NCBI GenBank assembly: GCA_035235625.1
Contig: CP141145.1
Span: 4,402,001-4,466,000 of the forward strand
Direction: 5' to 3'
Source of the DNA: Saururus chinensis
Taxonomy: Eukaryota; Streptophyta; Magnoliopsida; Piperales; Saururaceae
DNA length: 64,000 nt
Position 1 is the stretch's first letter; each line of letters begins with the position of its first letter. The position numbers were made by a program, and so were the translations under genes. Under the pieces are notes generated by a model. That model was not told the DNA's origin. It did not search any database and worked only from the letters and a program-made list of their open reading frames with translations. This document shows positions 35,575 to 47,811 of this stretch, piece by piece.

Positions 35575-37454
35575 CTATTTTGCCCTAGGACTCTCCTGAC
35601 CAATTAAGTCCATTTCAGCATTAAACTGTTCCATTGTCAATGCATAAGCTATTGCCCCAATGAAGTCCGTCAGTGTATCATTTTTAAACTCCTCAAAATT
35701 TGCCTTTATGTGACAGATGTAGTAACGATGGTAGCATAATGGCTCGGGAAGAACCTCAGACACAGCCTTCTGAAGCCCCTTAAGTTGATCTAAAATAATT
35801 GCGACATTCATCATGCCCATAAGTACATTATCCCTCAGTTTACTTAAGAACCATTTTCAATTGTTTTCATCTTCCTTTACTACTATCATTAATGCTAGAG
35901 GAAATAACTCATTATTTTTGTCTGTAGCAGTTGCAGCCATAAGAGCTCCAGGATACCAACCATACAAGTGAGTGGCAGTGATACCAATCACAGGGATACA
36001 ATGTCGGAACCCCACTATAGACGGCCCAAATGCCCAAACCATCTACTTAAATCTCCTACATATGCCACCATCTGCACGAGTTACTTTATCATACTCCAAG
36101 TTGTAGTAGGTGTCAGGATTCGCATCTTGCACTGCCCTGAGGTACATTGGTAACAAATTTGTATGATTCCACCTAATCTCCATAAATGGCCATATTCCTT
36201 TCCGTCCATATTTTCTTATAAGATATGTCAATGTGAAACCTCTCCTTCATTCTTTGAATAATATCACCTAGTGTGAGAGTTAATTTGGCTTGGATGACAG
36301 GTATTATGACCTTCAAAACATATAATGTACTACACTACTTATCATCAATGCTAAGCTGGGCATTCCAACATGTGTGGTCACCTTCATATGTCTTCAATTT
36401 AAAATACCCTACAACTTTTTTTATTGATCCTTGAACTCTCCAAGGGCAAGTACTATCAATGCACTTTACTGTATACTCTAACATATTTGTGCGTAGAACC
36501 TTATATTCGACATGATTCTTAATTGAAAGCTCCCTCAAGGCTGTGACAAATGCCTCTTTATTATCAAAGATGCACCCAATATATAACTCTTCTTCATTTT
36601 GTTGGTTCATATCCATGGCATAATTAACTACCGCATTTATCTCCAAATTTGTGATATGTGTGCTCCTCCTCGTTATAGTATGGCGGCTCTTCATCATCCA
36701 CACTCATATCATTTGTGGCATTTGTATTGTCTACAACATCATCCCCCTCGCCGTCAACCCTTCTTCATTCATGACATACTCTTTTTCACATGCTTCACCA
36801 ATATTATCTTCACCTTCATTAGCCTCATTTACATCAACATCTTTATTATGGACATATGTGCCCCTACAAAATGAACATCACATATGTATTCAATTCCATA
36901 TGACTTATCCCTTTCTTTAAAACCTAAAAATGCTATATTCATTTATGAATATGTATTTTACCTTGGATTGGATGGTCCAACATTGGTATGTCCAACACCT
37001 ATGTAGGGGTAATGAATGCCCATCGAACTTTGAGTTTCATACCATGCACTGTCTTGTGACATTTGAAGGTTAAATGGCTCATGTGCACATGTCATATACC
37101 TTCCACATTACACACAAAATTCATAATTTAACATCTTAATTTTCATCAATATTTATAAGATTAACATCTTAATAAACCTTACCTCCAATTAGGTCCACTT
37201 TCATCGTCAATAGGTGCGGACGACCAATGACGTTCATTTGAAGCTACTGTCATCGATAAATTTTTTTCTTCATCATCATCCACTAGCATTTGCATATGCC
37301 TTCCACTATTCACATTTCTTTTAGAGCTCCTGTGAGAGCTCGTATGTGAGCTCCTGTGTGAACTACTGCACCTTTCGTTAGGCACTTGGGCCTCTTTTTT
37401 TAGAAATAGCTCAAAATAAATTATGTGATGCGAATGGTGAAACATAAAACTCAT
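35575..37454 (-). pseudogene. MURA-type transposase, three exons
   Basis: Exon 1 (37,183-37,454), exon 2 (36,962-37,099) and exon 3 (from 36,863) have GT..AG junctions and matching phase: NWR|YMTCAHE and NPR|GTYVHNK. Exon 1 is Ser/His-rich and exon 3 begins acidic. Next comes the MuDR DNA-binding region (HVEYKVLRTN, CIDSTCPWRVQGS, YEGDHTC, ~36,350-36,520), then the MULE transposase domain (MVWAFGPSIVGFRHCIPVI, THLYGWYPGALMAA, ELFPLALMIV, ~35,870-36,040) and LKGLQKAV plus CHIKANFEEF (~35,680-35,790). The first catalytic Asp box, normally DGTHLYG, reads TATHLYG. Stops after DDK, YGD, RFK, ENN and RAK all fit CAG-to-TAG or TGG-to-TAG/TGA, and a one-base insertion lies near 36,160. The C-terminal SWIM finger is not visible. 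Confidence 0.8.
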
Positions 37455-38512
37455 TGATGCATCATCATTTATACATATTAGTCTTGCTCTTTATCCAAAT
37501 GTCGAAATATTACATTTTATAGTAATTTTTCATCTTCTTCAATCCCACCCAATTCTGCTAGCTACTTGCATCTTCATAAGTAGACGATTTCTTAATTAAT
37601 AATCCATTTGTGTGTCCTTCATAGTTAAGCATAAAATTAACCATTGCTTATGCCATCTCTATTCACTTAATTCATAAACAATAAATTACATAAATAATGC
37701 ATTCATCAATTGTCTCAAAATAGCTACTTTACTTAACAATACATGAGATAAATCGAGCTTAATATAAAAACTAGCAGTAAATAAATCAATTGCATACTAT
37801 CAAAATCAGCTTTTTAAGATAAAAACTAGCATCATAATTTAAAAAAATCACATATTTTCCCACCCGCTTCCCTCCACCCACCCCTCTCCCAGCAAACCCC
37901 CTTCCCATCTTCCCTATTCCCCCTGCCTCCCCCTTCCTCCTTCATCCTCAACCCCACTTTTAGCCACCCATCACCCCATACCAAATTCTTTCACTTGATT
38001 GTTTAGCTTTTTAAAAATATATTATCAATAGAATGCAATGGTTGACCCCATATCAAATAGAACAAAAAATAAATTTAAACAGAAATCCAAGGCAAACCTA
38101 CATCCAGTTGATGGATTGACGAGTTGCTAGTACAAGAAAACACCAATCATTCACTGTCATAATCAAGATAAAAAAAAAGTTAGAGAAATCCCTCCACAAA
38201 GCAATTAACTTCAACATGTATAAACAAATTAGTGGCAAGCAGTTCAGATGAAGAACATATCAAAGTATATAAAAAAATTCCTCACCTGGATTTGACCGAA
38301 CAACGGATCGCAGTGGGTGGATTTTGGAAAACAAACGAAGCAGATTGGGCAAATGGCGGAACGGCACACACGAAAGCGGCACGGCTAATGGATCTGGGTG
38401 GAGCACAGCGGCAATTTTGGGCACGGAGGAGCACAGGTAAGGGGCACGATAGCGAATTGGAGGATGTCGCGTAAGAAGAACCGGAAGGGGCATCGGGTTT
38501 AAATTGAAGATG
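37455..38512. other. MULE 5' region
   Basis: Sequence between the transposase start and the right terminal region. It probably holds the promoter of the minus-strand gene. Around 37,860-37,980 it is C-rich and pyrimidine-rich (many CCC runs), which reads as a purine-rich leader on the minus strand. Open frames of 60-110 codons near 38,232-38,608 resemble nothing I know. Confidence 0.45.
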
Positions 38513-38648
38513 ATTTCGTCCTTTAAAAGGACAAAATCTATTGAGTGGGCTGCCCATCTGGGGGAAGTGCAGAAGGACGAAGTTGATTTCATCCTTCCAT
38601 GAAATCACTTGAAATTTTTATGTATTTCATCCTTTAGAATGATGAAAT
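38513..38648. repeat. Subterminal palindromes, right cluster
   Basis: Palindromic units at 38,513-38,537 (ATTTCGTCCTTTA then AAAGGACAAAAT), 38,586-38,605 (shortened, 20 bp) and 38,624-38,648. They are the same family as the left-hand units. Confidence 0.8.
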
Positions 38649-38775
38649 TAATTAAAATTTAAAAAAAAAACCACGCAGGCGCCAACGCTTGGCTGACGCC
38701 TACATTGATAAAAAGAACACCACTTTGGTCCTTCTGCACTTCCCCCACTTTTTTTAAAAAATAATATTTAAATAA
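38624..38775 (-). repeat. Right terminal inverted repeat of the MULE
   Basis: Inverted match to 28,296-28,451. It retains more C and G than the left copy, consistent with C-to-T decay of the left end. Confidence 0.8.
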
Positions 38776-39169
38776 CTTTCCCTTTAATAAAATATTATTA
38801 TAATAATTATCTTAAATGCATAATAGATAGAAAAAAATGTTAGTAGAGAACATAGAAACTAACATTAGTGATACACAATGATTAGGAGGGTATGAGTCAA
38901 TGTTATAATAAACTTAATTGTAGGCCAACCCTTTATACAGTGCATTAAACTCATCATAATTGATTATTAAAAATATATGGCATACAAATTACTCCTCCTG
39001 TCCATATTCCTTATTAATTTATATACAAATTACTCCTTTCTGTCCCATATATGTTTATATGCATGTAGATCATGTAAGTTAAGCATACAAACAAGAGACC
39101 ATGAGAAATAAACTAATCTAATATTAAATTAGCATATAAACATATAATTAATAAAGAATAACACTCACC
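38776..39169. other. AT-rich flank with two Stowaway-like ends
   Basis: TTACTCCTCCTGTCCATAT (~38,989) and TTACTCCTTTCTGTCCCATA (~39,027) are both Stowaway-type termini in direct orientation, 38 bp apart. They look like truncated or nested MITEs. No coding region is seen. Confidence 0.4.
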
Positions 39170-40053
39170 AACCTTTAGGGACTTCACCCCTAGGACGTGG
39201 CCTTCATAATACCCGACAAAAACACACCTTTTTCTATTTAATTATTAAATATTCAAGTGGGGAAAAGTACCTCTTTGAGTAATAGTATAATTAAGATCAC
39301 CACTTGCCCTTATGTGCCCTTATGTATAAAATTGAGAAGAGATCAACCCGCAATAGCCTCCTCATCGTGTGTCCTAGCCGCTGATCATGTATTTTCTCCA
39401 AGCCAAACACAATCCTATAGGTATGGGGGTGCAAATTCTTAGGTGAGAGAGTGGGGTTACCTCCTTTGTTGTTGGTGCACACGAGATTAAAGAGGGAGGA
39501 GGAGGATGGCAGAAGCTCAATATAAAGGGAGCCATGGCCATCCCAAGGAGAGGGAGAGAAGGGTGCGGCTGGTCCAACTGAGAGAGAGAGAGAGAGAGAG
39601 GTTGTGGGGGTTAAGACTCTCCATCCATGTATATTTTGGGCTCCCTTTCCTACATGGGTTAGGACTCATAGGCCCATTTAAACCCTCCATGATAAGCTTC
39701 TCATGTGTTGTGGTAATTTTAGATATGGGCTCAAGCCTATCACCTCATAGAGGCCTAGCACACCCTCATGTTCATGCCCATAGGGCTACATAGTTCATAC
39801 AAGTCCGCGAGTATCATACACTTATTTAATGCCATAAAGTGTATGCATGGATACATACCTAACATGTATGTACTACATAAATATAAGTGTGTATGAGTGT
39901 GTGACTTGGGCCCACAAAACTTGTACATTAATGGGTAAAAAGATTGTGGGTCCACCTCCATGTTCCCAGACCCTAATGAATGTGAACTAGATCACCCTAA
40001 ATGGATTTGCGTGTGTGGACCAATATGGGCCGAACCCATATCTAAGTCCAATA
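39170..40053 (-). repeat. Diverged LTR of the Copia-A family
   Basis: The order of landmarks matches the Copia-A LTR: an AAACACAATCC block, GTATGGGGGTGCA, a 22-bp GA tract (~39,580-39,601), GGGCTCCCTTTCCTACATGG, AGCCTATCACCTCATAG and the end CCCATATCTAAGTCCAATA. It is more diverged than the two LTRs of Copia-A itself. No matching flanking duplication was found, so it may be a fragment; the left end is approximate. Confidence 0.5.
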
Positions 40054-41293
<1,240 letters not shown>

Positions 41294-42476
41294 ATGGCCA
41301 AGCGAAAGGAAGCTTCTAGGTCATCTTCTCACCTACAGGCCAATGTTACTCACCACTTCTTAGACGTAATATAAGAGCATGATTAGGTCAATCCTAATCA
41401 AAAGACATTTGAGTATAGCTGCTTTGAAAGGCTTTTCCAAGTGAACATTAGGAGGACAACGTTTCCTGCTCAAGCACTAAAGCATTTGATTCAGATACGT
41501 AAACGAAATTTTCTCTTCCAAGTCACACAAAGCTACGCAATGAAGATGTCACAAATAAATTTTGAATGATGACTAGGCTGAGAATTTTTGAAACTATCCC
41601 CCTTATCCTTTCGCGCTCCCCACACTTGAGGGATTCTCTATTGTATAGGAGAGGAGAAGATAACCAAAGAAGCCCTATGTAAAAGGTGAGAGATTGCAAG
41701 GAGGACGAAAATGCAGTCAAACTAGCTCTTGTCCTAATTCTTGAGAACTTGTTTATTTGGTAACATGTGGTAAGAGGTTCGTGGTCTTGTTAAATGATTG
41801 TGGAGACTTCAATAATTATCCATGGGAGAGCATATGCTTCTCGGATGTACTCCATGGGTTAGAGGAGGCAGCCAAGATTGGCCGAAGTGAAGGTAGCAAC
41901 GTTTACGGCTTCGTACATGGTTTTATGGAAGGTGGTAATTTTATAACCTCTTTCTTCTCCAATGTAAATACGTTCAAACTATTTGATGTAATGTTTCACG
42001 TGTATGCAATGGAAATGCTCCCCAAGTTGACGGAAGTGTGCGATAATTATTTCGAAAATGTGAATCTCATTAGGGAAGCTCGTGGACTAAAGCCCTTCAT
42101 GACTAGTAAGAGGGTGTGGTTTGGTAGTTTGGACGAAGGATCAATTGAAAGGGATGGAGAAGAGGGAAGTTTGAGAGATGAAAATCAGGAGGAAGAAGAT
42201 GAGAGTATTGAGGCTAGGGATGGGGCAGAAAATGTGGCAAGGGACAGAGATGGGGTTGAGGCAGGGGCTAAGGAAGAAAGGAATGGGACACAACTTGAGG
42301 AAGGAGATGGGGCTCAAATTTTAGTAGGTCATGAACCTGCTCAATGTCAGGGTAGCACATCCACTTCCACCTTTGATTCAAACGAAGAAATGCTGGGACT
42401 ATTGTATAAAATTCTATCAATGTTAAGGAGGCTAGACACTATGGTTCATAGAATGTCAGAGATGGTGGCATGCTAA
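41294..42476 (+). pseudogene. DUF1985-like transposon protein remnant
   Basis: The readable blocks are LRIFETIPLILSRSPHLRD (~41,570-41,630), ENAVKLALVLILEN (~41,710-41,750), then after a shift VVLLNDCGDFNNYPWESICF and VMFHVYAMEMLPKL (frame 41,757-42,476, 239 codons). The pattern E/D-x-A-V-K-L-A-L-x-x-x-L-E..F-N-x-Y-P-W and the later A-x-E-x-L-P is that of plant DUF1985 proteins, which usually travel with Ulp1-type protease domains in MULE or CACTA-like elements. The C-terminal 100 residues are acidic and low-complexity (EEDESIEARDGAEN). Stops and at least one frameshift separate the blocks. No protease domain was seen; the frame at 42,779-42,947 (HDEEELMEVDQQDEHGDD) may be a further exon. Confidence 0.5.
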
Positions 42477-44924
42477 TGAAGAAGGTGGATGGTGAGAAGG
42501 TTGATAGTCTATTCATGAGGAAATGAACAAAAGAATGAACAAGGCTAGTCAGCTTAATAGTCCAAGCCATGACACAATAAACAAGTACAATCACACACTT
42601 GACAAAAGCCTCGTTAACCTCATATGGATGACGATGTATTTGTATTCATTGATGCCGCTCGGGTTGTACTTGTATGATTTATATGTTAATTAATTATTGT
42701 TTTAACCTATACACCAAGCTACCAAATTTTTACCCTTCACAAATGCAATGTAGATCACTAATAATAATTTACTATTTGGATTGTGGCATGATGAGGAAGA
42801 GTTAATGGAAGTGGACCAACAGGATGAACATGGTGATGACCAAGTCCAAATGGATGGACATGTTTCCGGGGAGGCACCATGGCAAAGGAGGGTGTGGCTG
42901 AAGGGGAAGCTGAAGAAGTTGTGTCTAGGATATTGTTGATCAAGATGGATATGGTGGAGGCTATTGAGGGTTAATTTTAGAACCTCACCCTTAATTAAGC
43001 TTTGAGGTTACTGAGATAGGGTCTTGAGTAGTAGGTTGTGCATGATTACCCGTTTGTTTCTTACAACCTACTATTATTACTTTGGGACTACAAATATATA
43101 GCATATAATATAAGATATCTAACTTTAACACGGTTTAATTTCTATTTAATTATATGAATTTGTGTGGTTTTGTTTAAATTTATCGATTTGACTTAATTTT
43201 GAGGTTAAGGGTAAGTGATTATGGTTTTAACAAGGTTTCAATTCATTTTTTATAAATTTTAATATCAAACTTGTTTTATCTAATTTTTGTGAATTTTATT
43301 ATAATTTTTCTAAAATTAAGAGTGTGGACCCCACCGTAGGCCCCACGTCCATGATTAGATGGTGTGTGACCGCATGACCCTAAAATTTTATTATTTCATT
43401 TCAGTGAGTTTTGGGATGATTAAATTAATTTTTATCCCTAAAATAACCCTAATTAGCCACTTAGTATGTTTTATTTTATTTTACAACCCAATAGTTTGTT
43501 TATATAGCCCAAAACCCTTTACTATTAAAAAAAAACCCTAGCCCATTGCCCAAGTGGGAAAGGTTGTTTTAAGAGACAAAGAGCTGCTCTACCCTTATTT
43601 CCCAAATAAAAAAGTCTGATTTAGGTGAGTTTTTAGCCCTAATCACCCCTAATCTTTCGAGTTTATTCTTATCCTTCTTATCTTCACTTTCCTCAAATGG
43701 ATTCTTGATTATTAGTTGATTTTAATTAACAAAAACCTTACTTTTTGGTAGGATTTCTTGAGGAGTGAAGCTTCTTCCTTAATTCTAAGACTTCATAAAG
43801 GTAAGGGGATTTCATCTTGTGTGATTTTATGCAAAGTGTGCATGTTTAAAGGTTTAAGGGGGTTCTTGCTTCATTTTATGCATTAATGGTGATTTATTAA
43901 AAACATGTTATTTAGGACTATTTTCTTGTGATTATGTATGAGAATTGTTAGATCTATCATGTCTTAGGGTTATATTTTGATATTATGAAGTTCTATGATT
44001 ATTCTAGAATTTATCTTAAATATTTGAATATTTTTTGTTTAATTTTTAGAAGTTCGAAGATGAACCAAAAATAGGGCAAAATGTGAACTGTTAAGGGCGT
44101 TCAAATGGCCCCACAAGCATTCAAATGGCCTATCTGGTCAATCAAACGGTCGAACGGCCAAACAACAATTTTGTCATCATTGTGTATTTTGGTTATTTCT
44201 TGTTGTCTTTTAATAAATCTAATTCCTTATTATTAAAATGAGTTATTATTACCTATGAATGTTGATGTGATTGCATGAAAACCATCTTGGAATTTATGAT
44301 TTATCTCAAGCATGATTTAGGCTACATTTGTGTAATTTTAGCATCATATTCTACTTGTTTTAAATTCATGTTTGATGTTTTCACCATATTCACTACATGA
44401 TTCCTGTAGGTTAGGACTATGATAAAATTATGGATGCTTACATATACAACCTTGATTGTAGCATTTTCATGTTTTACATGTCTTAGCTTAGGATTGAACA
44501 CTATCATTTATGTACACTCTTGGATAGAGGTTTACCAAGATATTGGACAAAAATGGATCTTGTTTCATACACATGCGGACTGATTTGAGCATGATTACTT
44601 ATATTTGGACTACTTTGGCATTTGCTCGTATATGTACTATGTGGCATGCATCATGAAAACTATTTATAAACAAGGATTAATTGTGATTATTTATGCTTGA
44701 CCGATTGGATAGAATTGGCTGACATTGGATGTCGGATTAAATCATTTGCATGCTTATCGAATCGGTTTTGAGTCTGAAAGGACATGATTTCATTTTGAGT
44801 TCATTTGAGAACATGGCGCTTCTCTAGGTTAAGATGAGCTAATTACGATGTGAGTTATTTGATAAGTTATCTAAACCCTGAGAATCCAGGATGATATGTC
44901 TGTGTACACTAGCTTAACACATGC

Positions 44925-45215
44925 TCTAGTTTTTCTTTGTAAAATTTGGACTCTCCCCGGAAGAGATTGTCCTTAGCGAGGACATTGCTCTAGTTTTCCT
45001 TTGTGGAATTCAGACTCACCCCGCAAAGTTTGTCCTTAGTGAACAGGCTACTCTAGTTTTCTGTCATAGAATCCATACCTTCTTTTTTTAAGGATTGTCC
45101 TTAGCTAGTAGAAGGATATCTTCCCAATGCAGGAAACTACCCAACGCTCTAGTTTTCTTTCTTGGAATTTGGACCTTCCCCGCAAGGGATTGTCCTTAGT
45201 GAGAGGGTTAATTTT
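44925..45215. repeat. ~75-bp tandem array in S4
   Basis: Four diverged copies of a unit with GCTCTAGTTTTCYTT, GGAATTYGGAC and GATTGTCCTTAGYGAG. Copies are separated by short unequal inserts. Confidence 0.75.
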
Positions 45216-45549
45216 TTTCTCAATTGTGAGACATTCACCATTATTTGTTGCATGTGTATGGAAGATAATAATGCTCATTTACACAAGTTGTATAGGAAGA
45301 ATGAAGCTAATTTTACACATGATTATGGTATGATTTGCATATATATGCAGGATGGTGTAGTTGATGCACTCAATGTTGCAGGGTGAATGTTTTTATTGAG
45401 AAATGAGTATGCATGATATCTTTATGTTGAGAAAATGATTCATGTAGGATTTGATTATGAGAATGTATTTTATATGTTTACACATGAGGTGTATGTGTTA
45501 TGGGTTATATTTAAACTCATGATGCACAAGTGGAATGAAATGTGTTTAT

Positions 45550-45795
45550 AGAATGTGGGTTATAGCATGATATGCAGGTGACATGGTTATATGTTGATGA
45601 AATATATTATATATAGCATGATATGTCGGTGACATGATTGTATTGATGAAATATATTATATATAGTATGATATGCAGGTAGCATGATTATGTGTTAATGA
45701 GTTAGATTATAGATAGCATGATTTGTAGGTGGCATGAGTAGATCCTTATAGAATGTAAATTATAACATGATGCACAGGTGGAACATGTTTATGTG
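45550..45795. repeat. ~60-bp tandem array in S4
   Basis: Four diverged copies of a unit with ATAGCATGATATGCAGGTG, ACATGATTATATGTTGATGA and AATATATTATATAT. Confidence 0.75.
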
Positions 45796-46391
45796 ATTAT
45801 ACCATGATGAATGGACATAGTGTTTGATTATGTGATGAATGTTATGATGGTTATGCCTGTGTTGTCATTATGAATTTACTTCCGTATTAAAAACCCTTGC
45901 TGAGCTTTGGCTCACCACTCTTCATTTGTGTTTTCTTTTGGGGCTGCATATCGTGTCATGCAACATGTTCGGATGGGCTCTTTGTGGAGCATGTGGTTGG
46001 CGATGATCATTGAGAAGGGATGCATAGAGATGTTATGTTTTATGATAGCTTTGATAGCATGATATGTTGAGATCTTTATGTACTTGACTATACTTTACAC
46101 TTCTATATAGTCATTGATAGCTTAGACTCTTATTAGCTATTATTAGCTTAGACCTACTTTAGCCATGTATGGGTTGTTTATGAATAAGTATGTGGGTATG
46201 TGTGTGGACTAATATTTAATTAGTAGTCATTTTATTACTCATTTTACTTTTGTACAAAGTATATGTGCATAACTCCATAGTATTCTACCCAATGATGGGT
46301 TAAGTCTTCCCGCAACCCAACAAAACTCTGTCATGCCGCATGGTGCTTCCTCCTTGGACAAGGTTTGGTTCGGGGGTGGAATGTGCTGACA

Positions 46392-47811
46392 TCTAATATG
46401 TCGAGAGTGGTTCAAAATACAACTACCAAACTTCCACTACATAAATTATTTGGTTTAACTATATTTAGTTGATGATTGGGTAGTAATGCTACCTCATCAT
46501 TTCCCTCTCCTGATCACCGCATGACCAATGTCCTCTACCATTAATTCTCACTTCATTTGTTACATATGCATATAAAGTGAAATAATTGAAAAATGAACTT
46601 GTTTTTCACCTTTCAATAAAACATTCTAGACCAATAGGGTCCAAGCCTAGCAGTAGTCCACGTATCTTTCACATCATTATGTCAATCTTCTCCCTCAATG
46701 CTGCCATCAGTCTTGAAACAATCATTAATGCAATAACGGTGATGATCTTCAATAGAAAAGACCACATGAACTTCCTCATCTTTGCCAAGTCAACTAAAAG
46801 TTCTTTATCTTCTTTCTTTGAGGTATACTAAGTCCAACTAGCATCAAAAGTACCCTCTTACCTTTTCTTCCCTATGTCCTTTTCTAAATGAAGGGACATG
46901 AACACTAGTGGTGATTTCTTCACCTCTGTCCACAAAGCAATTCATCTAATTTATTTTGATGTCCATCAATGAAACATGTCTTGTTTTCTTTTGACATGGT
47001 TGGCACTGCCCTCTCCCCTTTGGAACTTTGCAATTAGTATTACCATCTAACACAATATTTTTTTTAGATTTAGTTATCAAAAGTGGTATTCTATTTGATA
47101 TGGCCCCATTCTCTCTCAAGAAACATAGAAGAGACTCAATGTCATCAATTTGTGATGGTAACATGTTTATGGGAGAAACAAGAAGATATGTAATTTTCAA
47201 TTGCAATGAGTACTCCACCATGAAACTTGCAGTCAACTCATGTATCTTATACAAGATTGCTTCATAATAGATGTAGCATGGAACTGAAATAACCTTTGAA
47301 ATTGCATTATTTGCATTGTATTTCCTTCCATTTGATTCTTAATAGTCATCCTATACACAAAACAATGCATTCTCTCCCATCAATTTTCAATTGCATTTGT
47401 AGTTTTGTTCTGGTATTTGATAGTTTAATATTTGGTAATCTTGTACTTGGTACTCTCATATGTTGCCCTTCTTCCACCCTAAAGAAAATCTTTGCTAGAA
47501 TTAGGCCTTGGACAATGGAAAGTAACCTCCACACTATAGTCACAAAGAGAGGGACCTATGCTTGATATGGCACCAGATTTGAGACTAGACTCCATGACCC
47601 GCAGCTTGTCAGTAGAGTGTTTTTACATGGAGCATTTGAGAGGTCAACACCAACATTACCAAGAATAATATCATGATCGAGGACAACATCCCTAATACTT
47701 GGACTATTTTAGTGAGGAGAGGTTGTAGATGGCAAGAGGGAGAGTACGACACTGATGCTCTATCCCTATTGTCCAAGAGGGTGTGTGGAGATGGGAGAGG
47801 GCAACACCAGC
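46392..47811. other. Unrecognised stretch
   Basis: No protein family, RNA gene or repeat boundary recognised on either strand. Open frames of 60-100 codons occur on both strands and overlap one another without homology that I can name. Confidence 0.4.

Larger units (their letters stand above)
28296..38775 (-). mobile_element. Mutator-like element with PMD, disrupted by a chromovirus
   Basis: The outer 156 bp on the left (28,296-28,451) match the inverted 152 bp on the right (38,624-38,775). Between them lie a three-exon MURA-type transposase pseudogene and a plant mobile domain on the minus strand, and clusters of 25-bp palindromes just inside both ends. Without the chromovirus (5,302 bp plus one target duplication) the element is about 5.2 kb. 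I could not identify the 9-bp target duplication expected for a MULE, so the outermost few bases are uncertain. Confidence 0.8.
43109..46391 (+). mobile_element. Solo LTR S4 (3.3 kb), same family as S1
   Basis: Starts TATAAGATATCTAAC (TG mutated to TA; S1 starts TGTAAGATTTATAAT in its own orientation) and ends GTGCTGACA (S1: GAGTGTGACA). Both share GTTAGATCTATCATGTCTTAG-like sequence, GGACCCCACC-TAGG and a TATA box at nearly equal distance from the start (TTATATAG, ~43,500). The flanks TATAA and TCTAA match at 4 of 5 bases. No internal coding region remains. Confidence 0.62.

Noticed and set aside
38232-38608. Protein-coding exons at the right end of the MULE
   Set aside because: Frames on both strands overlap and none continues into the transposase; more likely non-coding leader and subterminal repeats.
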